Below, in pieces: positions 27,922-37,452 of a stretch of DNA of 64,000 nt. Positions within the stretch are counted from its first letter, which is position 1. Each line of letters begins with the position of its first letter. Both the position numbers and the translations under genes were made by a program. The DNA is from Roseibium sp. Sym1 (GTDB taxonomy: Bacteria; Pseudomonadota; Alphaproteobacteria; Rhizobiales; Stappiaceae): NCBI RefSeq assembly GCF_027359675.1, contig NZ_CP114786.1, positions 62,001 through 126,000 of the forward strand, given 5' to 3'. The notes under the pieces are model-generated. The model saw only the letters and a list, made by a program, of their open reading frames with translations, was not told the origin of the DNA and did not search any database.

Positions 27922-29238
27922 TCAGGCTGCGTCCCTGCGGCCACCCTGGCGGCGGCGGCGCGGACGCCTGTCCTGCGACCTGTTGTCATTGTCGCCGGAG
28001 GAAGACTGTTTGCGGAACGGCTTCTTTCCACCAGGCTTGCCGCCGCCGCGATTGGCACCGCCACGATTTCCGCCGCCGCGCTTGGCCCTGCCGGCCGCGG
28101 CCGACATGGGCGGCACGTCGCCGCTGGCCACTTCGATCTCGATGCCGATCAGCTTTTCGATCTGACGGAACAGACCGATTTCCTCGGGAGCGCAGAGCGC
28201 GATCGCATCGCCGTCCGCGCCGGCCCGCGCCGTGCGGCCGATCCGGTGGACATAGGCTTCCGCGACTTCCGGCAGTTCGAAATTGTAGACGTGGCTGACG
28301 CCCGGAATATCGATACCCCGGGCAGCGACATCCGTTGCCACCAGCACATTGATGCTGCCTTCGCGCAGGTCGCGAATGGCACGGTCACGCTGGTTCTGGC
28401 TCTTGTTGCCGTGGATGGAGCCCGCCGCGATGCCGGCCTGCGCCAGCTTGCGCATCAGCCGTTCGGCGCCATGCTTGGTGCGGCAGAACACCAGGGACAG
28501 ACCGTCCGGCTCCGCCCGCAGCTGGTCCAGCAGGAAATCGCCCTTCCGGGTCTGATCCATGAAGTGCACGCACTGGGTCACCTTGTCCGCCGTGCGTCCG
28601 GTGGGGGAAACCTCCACCCGTTCCGGATCGCGCAGATAGGACCTTGCCAGCTCGTTGATCTGCTTCGGCATGGTCGCCGAGAACAACAGCGTCTGACGGT
28701 CCCTGGCAACGAGGCCAGCGATGCGCCGGAGCGCGTGAATGAAGCCGAGATCGAGCATCTGGTCGGCTTCGTCGAGCACGAGATAGGAAGCCGTTCCGAG
28801 ATCGACCGCCTTGCGGTCGACCAGGTCGAGCAGGCGCCCGGGCGTTGCCACCAGGATGTCGGTTCCCCTGGACAGGCGCTTGACCTGCCCGTTGATGGAG
28901 ACACCGCCAACCACGGAAGCAACCCGCAGCGGTGTGTGTTTCAGGAACGAGATCAGGTTTTTGGCGATCTGGTTCACCAGTTCGCGGGTCGGCGCCAGGA
29001 TCAGTGCGCGCGTGCCGCGCGGGCCGGCCCGTTCCTGTTCTGCCAGCAGCCGGTCAATGAGCGGCAGGCCGAAGGCGGCCGTCTTGCCGGTGCCGGTCTG
29101 CGCAAGTCCCATCAGGTCGCGGCCGTCCAGAATCAGTGGAATGGCCTTCTGCTGGATGGGTGTCGGGGTGTCGTAGCCGTTGTCGACAACGGCGGAAAGC
29201 AAGCCGTCGGAAAGTCCCAGGCTTTGAAAGTCGGTCAA
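27922..29238 (-). CDS. rhlE: DEAD-box RNA helicase, RhlE type
   Basis: 438-aa ATP-dependent RNA helicase likely acting in RNA turnover or ribosome assembly. All core motifs are present in order: Q motif GYDTPTPIQ, I AQTGTGKT, Ia PTRELVNQ, Ib TPGR, II DEAD, III SAT, IV LVFCRTK, V ATDVAARGIDI, VI HRIGRTARAG. The C-terminal tail (from about residue 370) is Gly/Arg/Lys-rich and probably binds RNA nonspecifically. The start is TTG 29236-29238 with AAGGA 7 nt upstream. A consensus promoter at 29500-29528 implies a leader of about 250 nt. Confidence 0.94.
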   Translation of the reverse strand: MTDFQSLGLSDGLLSAVVDNGYDTPTPIQQKAIPLILDGRDLMGLAQTGTGKTAAFGLPLIDRLLAEQERAGPRGTRALILAPTRELVNQIAKNLISFLKHTPLRVASVVGGVSINGQVKRLSRGTDILVATPGRLLDLVDRKAVDLGTASYLVLDEADQMLDLGFIHALRRIAGLVARDRQTLLFSATMPKQINELARSYLRDPERVEVSPTGRTADKVTQCVHFMDQTRKGDFLLDQLRAEPDGLSLVFCRTKHGAERLMRKLAQAGIAAGSIHGNKSQNQRDRAIRDLREGSINVLVATDVAARGIDIPGVSHVYNFELPEVAEAYVHRIGRTARAGADGDAIALCAPEEIGLFRQIEKLIGIEIEVASGDVPPMSAAAGRAKRGGGNRGGANRGGGKPGGKKPFRKQSSSGDNDNRSQDRRPRRRRQGGRRDAA

Positions 29239-29577
29239 AATATAATCCTTGATACAAGCGCAAACCAATACGCTTGGGTAACCGCAAGAGGAAAATCCTG
29301 CGGTTCGCAGTTGGAGCGCGGCAGCCGGATGCCTTTTGCATTCCGGGCTCTATGCCGCCAGACCATCGCGTGACATGGGAACTGGTCGGGTCCCTCATTG
29401 GACCCTTTGTCTGGCAACCGGTTTGCGCCGGCCCGGGCGTGTGGAACACACTTGCCAATGGGCGCGCAGCCTGCTCACGCGGCAGCGATTGCAGCCCGCT
29501 ATATCGTCGTTGCAGCGCAAAAAGTCAAGCGAACAGTTCCGAAAAGCACTTGAAGGACAAACGTTTCCGCCGCCGGC
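29239..29577. other. leader and promoter region of the helicase gene
   Basis: 339 bp between the helicase start and the end of the sugar dehydrogenase gene, both on the minus strand. It holds the promoter at 29500-29528 and a long untranslated leader. No small gene was found. Confidence 0.55.
29500..29528 (-). promoter_or_regulatory. rhlE: sigma-70 promoter of the helicase gene
   Basis: Minus-strand TTGACT (29523-29528), exactly 17-bp spacer, GATATA (29500-29505). This is one of the closest matches to consensus in the window. Predicted transcription start near 29493. Confidence 0.65.
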
Positions 29578-30699
29578 TCAGGGCACCAGCCGGATCAGCC
29601 GTCCATTGTCGCTGTCGGTGAGGACATAGAGATAGCCATCCGGACCCTGGCGAACATCGCGGATACGCTCGCCCAGATCGGTCAGCAACTTTTCCTCGCT
29701 CACAACCCTGTCGCCGTCCAGTTCCAGGCGGGCAAGATGCTGGCCGCGGAGGGCTCCGACAAGCAGGTCACCCTGCCAGTCCGGATACCTGTCACTGGTG
29801 ACAAAGGCCATTCCCGACGGGGCGATGGACGGGTCCCAATAGTGGATCGGCTGTTCCATGCCCTCCTTTTCGGTGCCTTCGCCGATCTTGCCGCCCGAGT
29901 AGTGACGGCCATAGGAAATCACAGGCCAGCCATAGTTCCTGCCCGCCTTCGGGATATTGATCTCGTCCCCGCCCCTGGCGCCGTGCTCAACCGTCCAGAG
30001 TTCGCCCGTGGCGGGATTGATCGCCGCCGCCTGCGGGTTGCGGTGGCCTGTCGACCAGATCTCCGGCTGGACACCCTCCACATCCAGGAAGGGATTCCCG
30101 GGCGCCGGCTCCCCGTCCGGTGTCAGGCGCAGCACGGAGCCGGCGTGATCCGACGGATCCTGGGCCCGTGGCCCGTCGCCCCGGTCGCCGAGGGTCATGA
30201 ACAGGTTGCCGTCCGGCGCGAATGCCAGCCTCGAGCCGAAATGCCGGCCGCCATAGGCCTTGTTGTTTCCGGCGAAGATGGTCTCGCCGCCGACAAGAGC
30301 GGTTCCAGGATTTCTGGTATCGGCGAGACCGGCCTTGTAAAGCGAGGTTCCCGCCCCTTCCGGCGAGCCTTGCGAAAATGTCAGGTAAACCGTGGAGTCG
30401 GTCTCGAAGTCCGGGCTGAGCACAATGTCCAGCAAACCGCCCTGCCCTTGCGCGAAGACCTCGGGCGTGTCTTTGACAACATGTTGCCTTCCCTCGGAAT
30501 CGAGGCGTTTCAGCACGCCGTCGCGCTCCGTCACCAGGTAGCCGCCGTCAGGCAGGAAGGCGACGCTCCAGGGGTAGGACAGGCCGTCCGCAACCGTTTC
30601 CAGCCGAACGGTGGATTGCGCCAATGCAGCATTCACGGAAACTGCCGCCGTCATGACAATGACGGCAATTGTACGATTGGCAAACGGCATCAAGGTCAT
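29578..30699 (-). CDS. PQQ-dependent sugar dehydrogenase family protein
   Basis: 373-aa periplasmic protein of the soluble glucose/sorbosone dehydrogenase (YliI/Asd) type, which oxidises sugar aldehydes using PQQ. The signal peptide ends AALAQ before STVRLE. Beta-propeller repeats include GLSYPWSVAFLPDGGYLVTERDG near the start, YGGRHFGSRLAFAPDGNLFMTLGDR in the middle and WSTGHRNPQAAAINPATGELWTVEHG with the catalytic-type histidine region. The ATG at 30697-30699 has GGAG 5 nt upstream. Substrate is unknown; no PQQ-synthesis genes are in the window. Confidence 0.88.
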   Translation of the reverse strand: MTLMPFANRTIAVIVMTAAVSVNAALAQSTVRLETVADGLSYPWSVAFLPDGGYLVTERDGVLKRLDSEGRQHVVKDTPEVFAQGQGGLLDIVLSPDFETDSTVYLTFSQGSPEGAGTSLYKAGLADTRNPGTALVGGETIFAGNNKAYGGRHFGSRLAFAPDGNLFMTLGDRGDGPRAQDPSDHAGSVLRLTPDGEPAPGNPFLDVEGVQPEIWSTGHRNPQAAAINPATGELWTVEHGARGGDEINIPKAGRNYGWPVISYGRHYSGGKIGEGTEKEGMEQPIHYWDPSIAPSGMAFVTSDRYPDWQGDLLVGALRGQHLARLELDGDRVVSEEKLLTDLGERIRDVRQGPDGYLYVLTDSDNGRLIRLVP

Positions 30700-30782
30700 T
30701 GGAGCTCCGACGTCTGGGGTGTCCACACCCATAACTTAGGGAGCAGCGAGATCCGGAAAAGCCGGCGCACCTCACTTTTCGA

Positions 30783-31109
30783 TCATTTGTCCCGGGCACC
30801 GCCGGCAAGCCGCGCCGAAATGGTGCGTTTTTCGAAATCGACGTTCCACGCGATCAGGGTGCGCCAGACGGCCTCGGCCTGTTCTCCCTCAAGACCGAGC
30901 TCCTCCGCCCTGGTCGTCAGCGAGGCCACCATCGTTTCGATCCGTTCGTGATCGAAGGCCTCATCCGGGCTCTGCTTGAGCTCTGCCATGCGGCGGACAT
31001 AGGTCTGCCGTTGCGCGAAGATCCGCAACAGCTCGGCGTCCAGGGCATCGATGGCCGCACGAATGTCTGCCTTGGAGGCACACTCGGCGGGCGGTTTCAG
31101 GCTGGACAT
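30783..31109 (-). CDS. chorismate mutase, AroQ type
   Basis: 108-aa all-helical enzyme converting chorismate to prephenate (Phe/Tyr synthesis). The pattern IRAAIDALDAELLRIFAQRQTYVRRMAELK is the standard first helix with the active-site arginine/lysine positions, and DHERIETMVASL starts the second. Length is normal for a monofunctional AroQ. The ATG 31107-31109 has CGGAG upstream. It lies between the malic enzyme and sugar dehydrogenase genes on the same strand, with a hairpin separating it from the malic enzyme. Confidence 0.92.
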   Translation of the reverse strand: MSSLKPPAECASKADIRAAIDALDAELLRIFAQRQTYVRRMAELKQSPDEAFDHERIETMVASLTTRAEELGLEGEQAEAVWRTLIAWNVDFEKRTISARLAGGARDK

Positions 31110-31130
31110 GGAACAGCTCCGGGCTCAAAC

Positions 31131-31153
31131 GCGGACCGGTAGAACCGGTCCGC
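31131..31153 (-). terminator. hairpin after the malic enzyme gene
   Basis: Perfect 10-bp stem GCGGACCGGT (31131-31140)/ACCGGTCCGC (31144-31153) with a 3-nt loop. On the minus strand it is followed by GTTTG only, so it is a weak terminator or an RNA 3' stabiliser. Confidence 0.55.
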
Positions 31154-31188
31154 AATGTTCAGACGAGGCACGATTTGAAGCTGCCCGT

Positions 31189-33483
31189 TCAGGCTTCCGA
31201 GTGGGTCTGCGCCTCAACACTGGCAAGCGCCGACATGTTGACGACGCCACGCGAGGTGACGGACGGCGTGAGAATATGCGCCGGTTTCGCCGCGCCGAGC
31301 AGGATCGGCCCGACATGCAGTGCCTGGGTCGCCACTTTCAGCAGGTTATGCGCGATGTTGGCCGCGTCCAGGTTCGGGAACAGGAGCAGATTGGCCTCGC
31401 CTGTCAGCTTGCTGTTCGGCATGACACGCTCACGCAAATTGACGCTTAGCGCGGAATCGCCGTGCATCTCGCCGTCGGCCTCCAGCTCCGGGTGACGCGC
31501 CCAGATCAATTCCAGCGCCTCACGCATCTTGCGCGACGATGCCGTGTCGCGGGACCCGAAATTCGACAAGGACAAAAGCGCGATCTTCGGCTCGATACCG
31601 AAACGCCGGATCTCCTCGGCCGCCAGAATTGCCATCTCCGAGATTTCCTCCGCGGAGGGATCTTCGGTGACGAATGTGTCCGACAGGAACATGGCCCCTT
31701 GCGAATTGATCAGCAGCGACATTGCCGAAAGGTCCTTGGCGGTCTTGCAGACGCCGATGACCTGCTTGATATCGCGCAGATGGCGGATGAACCGGCCTTC
31801 CAGCCCGCAAATGACGGCGTCGGCGTCGCCACGGCGCACGGCCAGTGCCGAAATCACGGTCTGGTTGGTGCGCACCACCGTGCGCGCCGCGTTCGGCGGC
31901 ATGCCCTTGCGGCCGACGCACTCGAAATATTCTTCCGCATAATCGCGGTAGCGCGGATCGTCCTGCGGGTTGATGAATTCGAAATCGACGTCGGGGCGGA
32001 TCTTGAGCCCGAACCGTTCGCAGCGCTGCTGCAGCACGTCGGGGCGGCCGACCAGGATCGGCTTGGCGATGTTGTCCTCGATCAGCACCTGGGCGGCCCG
32101 CAGAACACGTTCGTCCTCGCCCTCGGCGTAGATGATCCGCTGCGGGTCCTTGCTCGCATTCTGGATGATCGGCTTCATGATCAGGCCCGACCGGAACACG
32201 AAACGGTTCAGCCGGTCCAGATAGGCATCGAAATCCTCGATCGGGCGCGTGGCCACGCCGGTTTCCATCGCCGCCCTGGCAACTGCCGGGGCAATGCGCA
32301 GGATCAGGCGCTGGTCGAAGGGCGACGGGATCAGGTAGTTCGGCCCGAATGTTTCCGTCTTGCCGCCATAGGCGCGCGCGGCGACGTCGGACGGTTCTTC
32401 CTGGGCAAGGCCGGCGATCGCCTCGACAGCGGCCCGTTTCATCTCCTCGTTGATGGTGGTGGCGCCAACATCGAGCGCGCCGCGGAAGATATAGGGAAAA
32501 CACAGGACGTTGTTGACCTGGTTCGGATAATCGGAGCGGCCCGTGCACATGACGACGTCGTCGCGCACCGCCTTGGCCTCTTCCGGCATGATTTCCGGGT
32601 TCGGATTTGCCAGGGCGAGGATCATCGGGCCCTTGCCCATCTTCGCCACCATGTGCGGCTTCAAAACGCCGCCGGCGGACAGGCCGAGGAAGACGTCGGC
32701 ACCGTCGATGACCTCGTCCAGCGTGCGCAGGTCGGTCTTCTGGGCGAAGGCCGCCTTCCACTCATCCATCAGCGCCTCGCGGCCCTCGTAGACGACGCCT
32801 TCGATGTCGGTGACCCAGATGTTTTCACGGCGGGCACCAAGCGAGATCAGCATGTTGAGGCAGGCCAGCGCGGCAGCGCCCGCGCCGGAGGCAACGATCT
32901 TCGCATCCTCGATCTTCTTGCCGGCCAGCTGCAGGCCGTTGCGCACGGCCGCGCCGGCAATGATGGCGGTGCCATGCTGGTCGTCGTGGAACACCGGGAT
33001 GTTCATCTTCTCGCGCAGCTGCGCCTCGATCATGAAGCATTCCGGCGCCTTGATGTCCTCAAGATTGATGCCGCCGAAAGTCGGCTCGAGCACGGAGACC
33101 GCACTGACGAACTTCTCGACATCGGTCTCGGCCACCTCGATGTCGAAGACGTCGATGCCGGCGAATTTCTTGAAGAGGACCGCCTTGCCCTCCATCACCG
33201 GCTTGGATGCCAAAGGCCCGATATTGCCGAGACCGAGCACCGCGGTGCCGTTGGAGATAACCGCGACCAGGTTGCCGCGCGAGGTGTAGTGCGCGGCCTT
33301 TGACGGATCGTCGGCGATTTCAAGACAGGGCGCGGCGACGCCGGGCGAATAGGCCAGTGCCAGGTCGCGCTGGTTGCCGAGCGGCTTGATCGCCTGGATC
33401 TCCAGTTTACCGGGGCGCGGATGCTCGTGGTAGAACAGCGCGGCTTCGGTCAGATCGCTCTCGGTTGTCTTGCTGTCGCTCAT
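31189..33483 (-). CDS. maeB: NADP-type malic enzyme with phosphotransacetylase-like domain
   Basis: 764-aa enzyme decarboxylating malate to pyruvate, feeding acetyl-CoA and NADPH pools. Residues 1-430 are the malic enzyme part ([48 protein letters not shown] dinucleotide site, ALANPNPEI). The rest is the phosphotransacetylase-like domain ([19 protein letters not shown] to [18 protein letters not shown]), normally regulatory rather than catalytic. The ATG 33481-33483 has AAAGGGA upstream; a 170-codon in-frame extension to 34005 overlaps the ceramidase-like gene and is not coding. Confidence 0.95.
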   Translation of the reverse strand: MSDSKTTESDLTEAALFYHEHPRPGKLEIQAIKPLGNQRDLALAYSPGVAAPCLEIADDPSKAAHYTSRGNLVAVISNGTAVLGLGNIGPLASKPVMEGKAVLFKKFAGIDVFDIEVAETDVEKFVSAVSVLEPTFGGINLEDIKAPECFMIEAQLREKMNIPVFHDDQHGTAIIAGAAVRNGLQLAGKKIEDAKIVASGAGAAALACLNMLISLGARRENIWVTDIEGVVYEGREALMDEWKAAFAQKTDLRTLDEVIDGADVFLGLSAGGVLKPHMVAKMGKGPMILALANPNPEIMPEEAKAVRDDVVMCTGRSDYPNQVNNVLCFPYIFRGALDVGATTINEEMKRAAVEAIAGLAQEEPSDVAARAYGGKTETFGPNYLIPSPFDQRLILRIAPAVARAAMETGVATRPIEDFDAYLDRLNRFVFRSGLIMKPIIQNASKDPQRIIYAEGEDERVLRAAQVLIEDNIAKPILVGRPDVLQQRCERFGLKIRPDVDFEFINPQDDPRYRDYAEEYFECVGRKGMPPNAARTVVRTNQTVISALAVRRGDADAVICGLEGRFIRHLRDIKQVIGVCKTAKDLSAMSLLINSQGAMFLSDTFVTEDPSAEEISEMAILAAEEIRRFGIEPKIALLSLSNFGSRDTASSRKMREALELIWARHPELEADGEMHGDSALSVNLRERVMPNSKLTGEANLLLFPNLDAANIAHNLLKVATQALHVGPILLGAAKPAHILTPSVTSRGVVNMSALASVEAQTHSEA

Positions 33484-33584
33484 GGCGGTCCCTTTTCCTG
33501 CCCCTACGTCACTGTTTGTTTCTGCGAAGGACCGGGAGCCTGCCCGGGAGAGTGCTTCGCGATTTTCCGATATTTCTCTGTGAT

Positions 33585-34229
33585 TTACCCGGCACGCTGC
33601 GAAATGAGAACCCGTAATAGCAAAAACAGCACGATGCTGTTCAGGATATGCCACAGGAAATGCGTGCCAATTGCAAGCTGGCCGCACAGAGGCTCGTCCA
33701 GCGTACGGAATGTCAACGAAAGGGCAAACACGAGGCCCGTCAGCAGCACCTGGCCCCCCAGGCGGCCGTTCCTTCGCCGGAACAGGCCCCCAACCACGAA
33801 AATCGCCAGCAACGCGGAAACATATCCCGCGGAGGAGCCGACGACGGGCGCGACAGCCCGCCCGACAAAGGGCGTCGCGGCAAAAAAGGCGATAACGATG
33901 CCAAGTGCCACCCACCAGGGAAGGCCCAGGAAGCGCTTCAGCGCAAAGAACAGGTAGGCGTGGATGAACAGCGCGATCGGAATGACATCGGTCAGGGCCG
34001 CCCATCTGGTCGCGAACGTGTGAAACAGGAACGAGCCGACGCCGGTGGCGAACACAATCCCGATCAGGACAAGCGCCGGCAGGTCGTCCGGCGTCCGGCG
34101 CCGCCAGATCAGGAACGCGGCAAGAGCCGCGAGCAAAAACGCGGCATTGGTTGCCGCGTTGAGCGGCTCGGACCAGAATTCCGGCCCGACGCGCTCGCAG
34201 TAATTGTCCACCTGATCGGTCAGCGCCAT
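33585..34229 (-). CDS. ceramidase-like (CREST family) membrane protein
   Basis: 214-aa protein with about seven transmembrane segments. Residues typical of the alkaline ceramidase/CREST metal-hydrolase family are present: GSFLFHTFATRWAALTDVIPI (Ser, His, Asp) and a C-terminal GTHFLWHILNS (His-x4-His). It is predicted to be a zinc-dependent lipid amide hydrolase at the inner membrane; the bacterial substrate is unknown. It lies upstream of the malic enzyme on the same strand. Confidence 0.82.
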   Translation of the reverse strand: MALTDQVDNYCERVGPEFWSEPLNAATNAAFLLAALAAFLIWRRRTPDDLPALVLIGIVFATGVGSFLFHTFATRWAALTDVIPIALFIHAYLFFALKRFLGLPWWVALGIVIAFFAATPFVGRAVAPVVGSSAGYVSALLAIFVVGGLFRRRNGRLGGQVLLTGLVFALSLTFRTLDEPLCGQLAIGTHFLWHILNSIVLFLLLRVLISQRAG

Positions 34230-34268
34230 CGGCCAGACACCTGAATCAAACCCCTGAAGTCTATCTGC

Positions 34269-35495
34269 CTACAGCGTGGACATGACAGTTTGCGCAATCA
34301 AGCCACCGAGCCTTGAAATACCTTCTTCGATTTTCTGATAGTCGGCGCAGGAGAAACTCAGCCGCAGCGTGTTCCCACCGGTGCCGTCCGGATGGAAGGC
34401 ACCGCCCGGGACAAAAGCGACACCGGCACTTGCAAGGGATTTCTGCAGCAGATCCGCGGCGTCCATTCCTGACGGCAACTCCACCCAGATGAACATGCCG
34501 CCCTCCGGCCTGGTCCAGCGGACACCTTCGGGCATGTGCGCCGCAAGCGCCGCCAGCATGGCGTCGCGGCGTTCCTTGTAGATCGCGTTGGTGCGGGCCG
34601 TGTGGCTGTCGAAGCAGCGCTCGGCGACCCGCGCCATGGCCTCCTGGTTCAGCACCGGCGTGTTCAGGTCGCTGGCCTGCTTGATGAGCACCAGCCTGGA
34701 GATGACCGGTGAAGCCGCGCAGATCCAGCCGAGACGCAGGCCGGGCGACAGGGATTTGGAGAAACTGCCGCAATAGAGCGTACGGGTGTTCTCGATGCCA
34801 CCGGATGCCGCGCAATCGAGGGCCAGGAGCGGGTCAACCGCATCGCCGTCATAGCGCAGTGCCTCGTAGGGCGAATCCTCGATGACGGCGCAGTCGAGGT
34901 CTCCCGCCAGCGACAAAAGTCGCTTGCGCTCGGCCAGATCCACCGACAGGCCGGTCGGATTGGCAAAATCCGGTGACAGGTAGGCGAACTTGATCCGCCC
35001 GCCCTTTGCTGCGGCTTTCGAAGCGTAATCCGCGGCGGCGCGGTTGGTGCCGGGATCGAGACGGTCATATTCGGGTTCATAGGCATTGAAGGCCTGCAGC
35101 GCGCCCAGATAGGTCGGCCACTGGACCAGCGCTGTGTCGCCGGCGCTCAGAAACAGCTTGCCGATATAGTCGAGTCCCTGCTGGGAACCGGAGGTGACAA
35201 GGATGTTCTCCGGCCCGCACGCGATGCCGAGCGCGCGCATGTGACCGACGATCCAGTCCCGCAGCCTTACGCTGCCTTCGCTGACGCCGTATTGCAGCGC
35301 ACGGCCGGCGTCCGGCCCGGAAAGGATCTCCTCGTAGGCCTCCTTGAAGGCCTCGGCCGGAAACAGGGCCTGATCGGGAATGCCTCCCGCGAAGGAAATC
35401 ACATCCGGCCGGTCCAGCAGTTTCAACAATTCACGGATTTCCGAAGCACGCATGCGGCTTGCGCGATTGGCGTAAAGGCTGTCCCAGGTGGTCAT
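34269..35495 (-). CDS. PLP-dependent aminotransferase, class I/II
   Basis: 408-aa fold-type I aminotransferase, closest in appearance to 2-aminoadipate/aromatic aminotransferases of the LysN/MocR-catalytic group. Features: SFAGGIPDQALFP, the YGVSEG and TSGSQQGLDYIGKLFL segments, SPDFANPTGLS, and the PLP lysine in YCGSFSKSLSPGLRLGW. Substrate cannot be fixed. The start is ATG 35493-35495 with GAAGAG upstream; ATG 35522 is in frame but lacks a ribosome site and overlaps the operator-like palindrome. Confidence 0.9.
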   Translation of the reverse strand: MTTWDSLYANRASRMRASEIRELLKLLDRPDVISFAGGIPDQALFPAEAFKEAYEEILSGPDAGRALQYGVSEGSVRLRDWIVGHMRALGIACGPENILVTSGSQQGLDYIGKLFLSAGDTALVQWPTYLGALQAFNAYEPEYDRLDPGTNRAAADYASKAAAKGGRIKFAYLSPDFANPTGLSVDLAERKRLLSLAGDLDCAVIEDSPYEALRYDGDAVDPLLALDCAASGGIENTRTLYCGSFSKSLSPGLRLGWICAASPVISRLVLIKQASDLNTPVLNQEAMARVAERCFDSHTARTNAIYKERRDAMLAALAAHMPEGVRWTRPEGGMFIWVELPSGMDAADLLQKSLASAGVAFVPGGAFHPDGTGGNTLRLSFSCADYQKIEEGISRLGGLIAQTVMSTL

Positions 35496-35529
35496 GTTTG
35501 GCTCTTCGTCCTTGGCTTGCATTATTTAA

Positions 35530-35544
35530 GTCAATAATACTGAC
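35530..35544. promoter_or_regulatory. palindrome upstream of the aminotransferase
   Basis: GTCAATAATACTGAC, a 15-bp inverted repeat with one mismatch, 34 bp upstream of the aminotransferase start and close to the probable promoter. Lrp/AsnC or GntR-type regulators often control such genes; the protein is not identified here. Confidence 0.4.
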
Positions 35545-35682
35545 CTAACTGTTTTGCAAGTGTCCCAATCTTGTTATTTTTTGTAATTATATTTCTCGCA
35601 CTGGCAAAGTGTCACGGGCCTGATCGCGGCTCTGGAAGAGCGGACCGCAATCGCTTATCTGTTGGGAGCAAAGGAGAAGCGC

Positions 35683-36240
35683 ATGTCCCGCCTTGACGAA
35701 AGCCGTCCCTTCATCCCGCTCAGTATTGCGGTTCTGACCGTGTCCGACACGCGCAAACTGGAGGAAGACCGCTCCGGCAACACGCTTGCCGACCGGTTGA
35801 AGACAGCCGGACATGTGCTCGCCGACCGCAAGATCGTGACCGATGACGTTCCCGCGATCCAGGAGGTCGCGAAGGCCTGGATCGCAGACAGCAACATCGA
35901 CGTGATCATCTCCACCGGCGGCACCGGATTTACCGGCCGGGATGTGACGCCGGAAGCGATGGAACCCCTGTTCGAAAAGCGGATGGACGGATTCTCGGAG
36001 GTGTTTCACCGGATTTCCTACGACAAGATCGGCACCTCGACGATCCAGTCCAGGGCAACCGGCGGCGTTGCCGGCGCGACCTACATCTTCGTGCTGCCCG
36101 GGTCTCCCGGTGCCTGCAAGGATGCCTGGGACGGCATCCTGAAATGGCAGCTCGACTACCGCCACATGCCCTGCAATTTCGTCGAGATCATGCCCCGGCT
36201 GGACGAGCACCTGAAACGCGGCAAGCTGCAGGAAGCGTGA
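35683..36240 (+). CDS. moaB: molybdenum cofactor biosynthesis protein B
   Basis: 185-aa protein of the MoaB/MogA family, which binds molybdopterin and adenylylates it in molybdenum cofactor synthesis. The signature ISTGGTGFTGRDVTPEAMEPLF is present in two adjacent pieces, with IAVLTVSDTR near the start and FVLPGSPGACKDAWD near the end. The ATG 35683 has AAGGAG upstream. The next gene starts within 6 bp of its stop. Confidence 0.94.
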   Translation: MSRLDESRPFIPLSIAVLTVSDTRKLEEDRSGNTLADRLKTAGHVLADRKIVTDDVPAIQEVAKAWIADSNIDVIISTGGTGFTGRDVTPEAMEPLFEKRMDGFSEVFHRISYDKIGTSTIQSRATGGVAGATYIFVLPGSPGACKDAWDGILKWQLDYRHMPCNFVEIMPRLDEHLKRGKLQEA

Positions 36241-36245
36241 TCTCC

Positions 36246-36746
36246 ATGCGCTTCCGGGTACGGGTTGCCGGGCCGGACGACCGCGAGGCCGTCTCGGCGC
36301 TGCTCCTGAAGAGCTACACGGCCCTGCTGCGTCCCGCCTATGACCCGGAGATCCTGGAGAAGGCGCTGCCGCTGATCACAAGAGCGAACCCGGACCTGCT
36401 GACGTCCGGCACCTATTATGTGGCCTGCTGCGAAGACGGAACGGTCGTGGGTGCCGGCGGCTGGACAAGACATTCGCCGACAGGCCGGAACGACACCGCC
36501 GGCAACGGAAACCTCCGCCATTTCGGCACGGATCCCGACCAGGCCCGCCAGGGCATCGGCCGCGCCCTCATGGCGCGTTGCCTGCAGGACGCCAAGGCGG
36601 CGGGCCTCACGGACCTGAACTGTTATTCCACCTTGAACGGCGAGGCTTTCTACGCGGCATGCGGGTTCCGCACGGTCGAGCCGTACGACGTGACCTTGCC
36701 GGGAGGCGTGGTCTTTCCGTCGCTCAGGATGGTGCGGGATCTTTAG
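36246..36746 (+). CDS. GNAT family N-acetyltransferase
   Basis: 166-aa acetyltransferase. Motif A is seen as HFGTDPDQARQGIGRALMARCLQDAKAAG (QARQGIG is the acetyl-CoA loop), and motif B as FYAACGFRTVEPYD. The acceptor is unknown. ATG 36246 is used; GTG 36237 overlapping the moaB stop is an alternative. The two genes are probably translated from one message. Confidence 0.85.
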   Translation: MRFRVRVAGPDDREAVSALLLKSYTALLRPAYDPEILEKALPLITRANPDLLTSGTYYVACCEDGTVVGAGGWTRHSPTGRNDTAGNGNLRHFGTDPDQARQGIGRALMARCLQDAKAAGLTDLNCYSTLNGEAFYAACGFRTVEPYDVTLPGGVVFPSLRMVRDL

Positions 36747-36756
36747 GGTATGGACC

Positions 36757-37452
36757 CTAGCCGTGCAGCTTGAGCGCGACGCTTGCGGGAATACGCAGGG
36801 CGCCGACGCAGAAACGGGCAAGAGCCTGGCGAAAGCGGGCAAGCGCGCCTTCGCTTTCCGGCACGCCGGAGGTCACCGCCGCCGAGCGCAAGAACACCAT
36901 GCGGCCGCGTCCGATACGCTTGGCGATATCGAGATCTTCCAGGTCCGGGAGCGGCCTGTGACCACCGAGTTTCTGGTAAAACTGCCGGGAAATCAGCAGG
37001 CCCTGATTGCCGTAGGGCATGCCCAGCAGTTGCGAGCGCAAACTCGCGAAAGTCTCGCTGAAACGGGCACTCATGCCGAAAGCTTCGTAGCGCAGCCGGA
37101 AACAGGCCGCCGTCCGCAGACCGTTGGGAGCCCGTGCCGCCCGTTCCACAAAGGCCTGCGCCTCGTGGTGCCAGGTGCTTTCCAGAAGCGTTTCCGGCTG
37201 TAGAAACAGCAGCCAGTCGCCGCGGTTGGCAAGGGACGCGCCATGCGCCAGCCGCTCGCTGCGCGAGGCGTTGCGAAGAAGCGCCCAGTGGCAGCCGGCC
37301 GCGTCGACGACCTTGTCGGTGTTGTCGGTCGAGCCTCCGTCAACGACGATGACTTCCCGGACAATGCCTTCGGCCGCCGCCGGAACCAGAGCGGACAGGG
37401 CATGCACCAGGTTGGTTTCAGAGTTTTCCGTGGCAATGATGACACTGATCAT
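36757..37452 (-). CDS. family 2 glycosyltransferase
   Basis: 231-aa GT-A fold glycosyltransferase. MISVIIATENSETNLVHAL opens the nucleotide-sugar domain, VIVVDGGSTDNTDKVVD follows, and GDWLLFLQPETLL supplies the DxD-like position as LQPET, so metal binding may differ from canonical enzymes. The C-terminus (PLPDLEDLDIAKRIGRGRMVFL) is typical of the short GT2 group. No membrane helix. The start ATG 37450-37452 is chosen; the open frame extends to 37512. Convergent with the GNAT gene. Confidence 0.8.
   Translation of the reverse strand: MISVIIATENSETNLVHALSALVPAAAEGIVREVIVVDGGSTDNTDKVVDAAGCHWALLRNASRSERLAHGASLANRGDWLLFLQPETLLESTWHHEAQAFVERAARAPNGLRTAACFRLRYEAFGMSARFSETFASLRSQLLGMPYGNQGLLISRQFYQKLGGHRPLPDLEDLDIAKRIGRGRMVFLRSAAVTSGVPESEGALARFRQALARFCVGALRIPASVALKLHG

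Noticed and set aside
31189..34005. Malic enzyme extended to 938 codons
   Set aside because: The extra 174 codons overlap the ceramidase-like gene; a good ribosome site precedes the ATG at 33481-33483.
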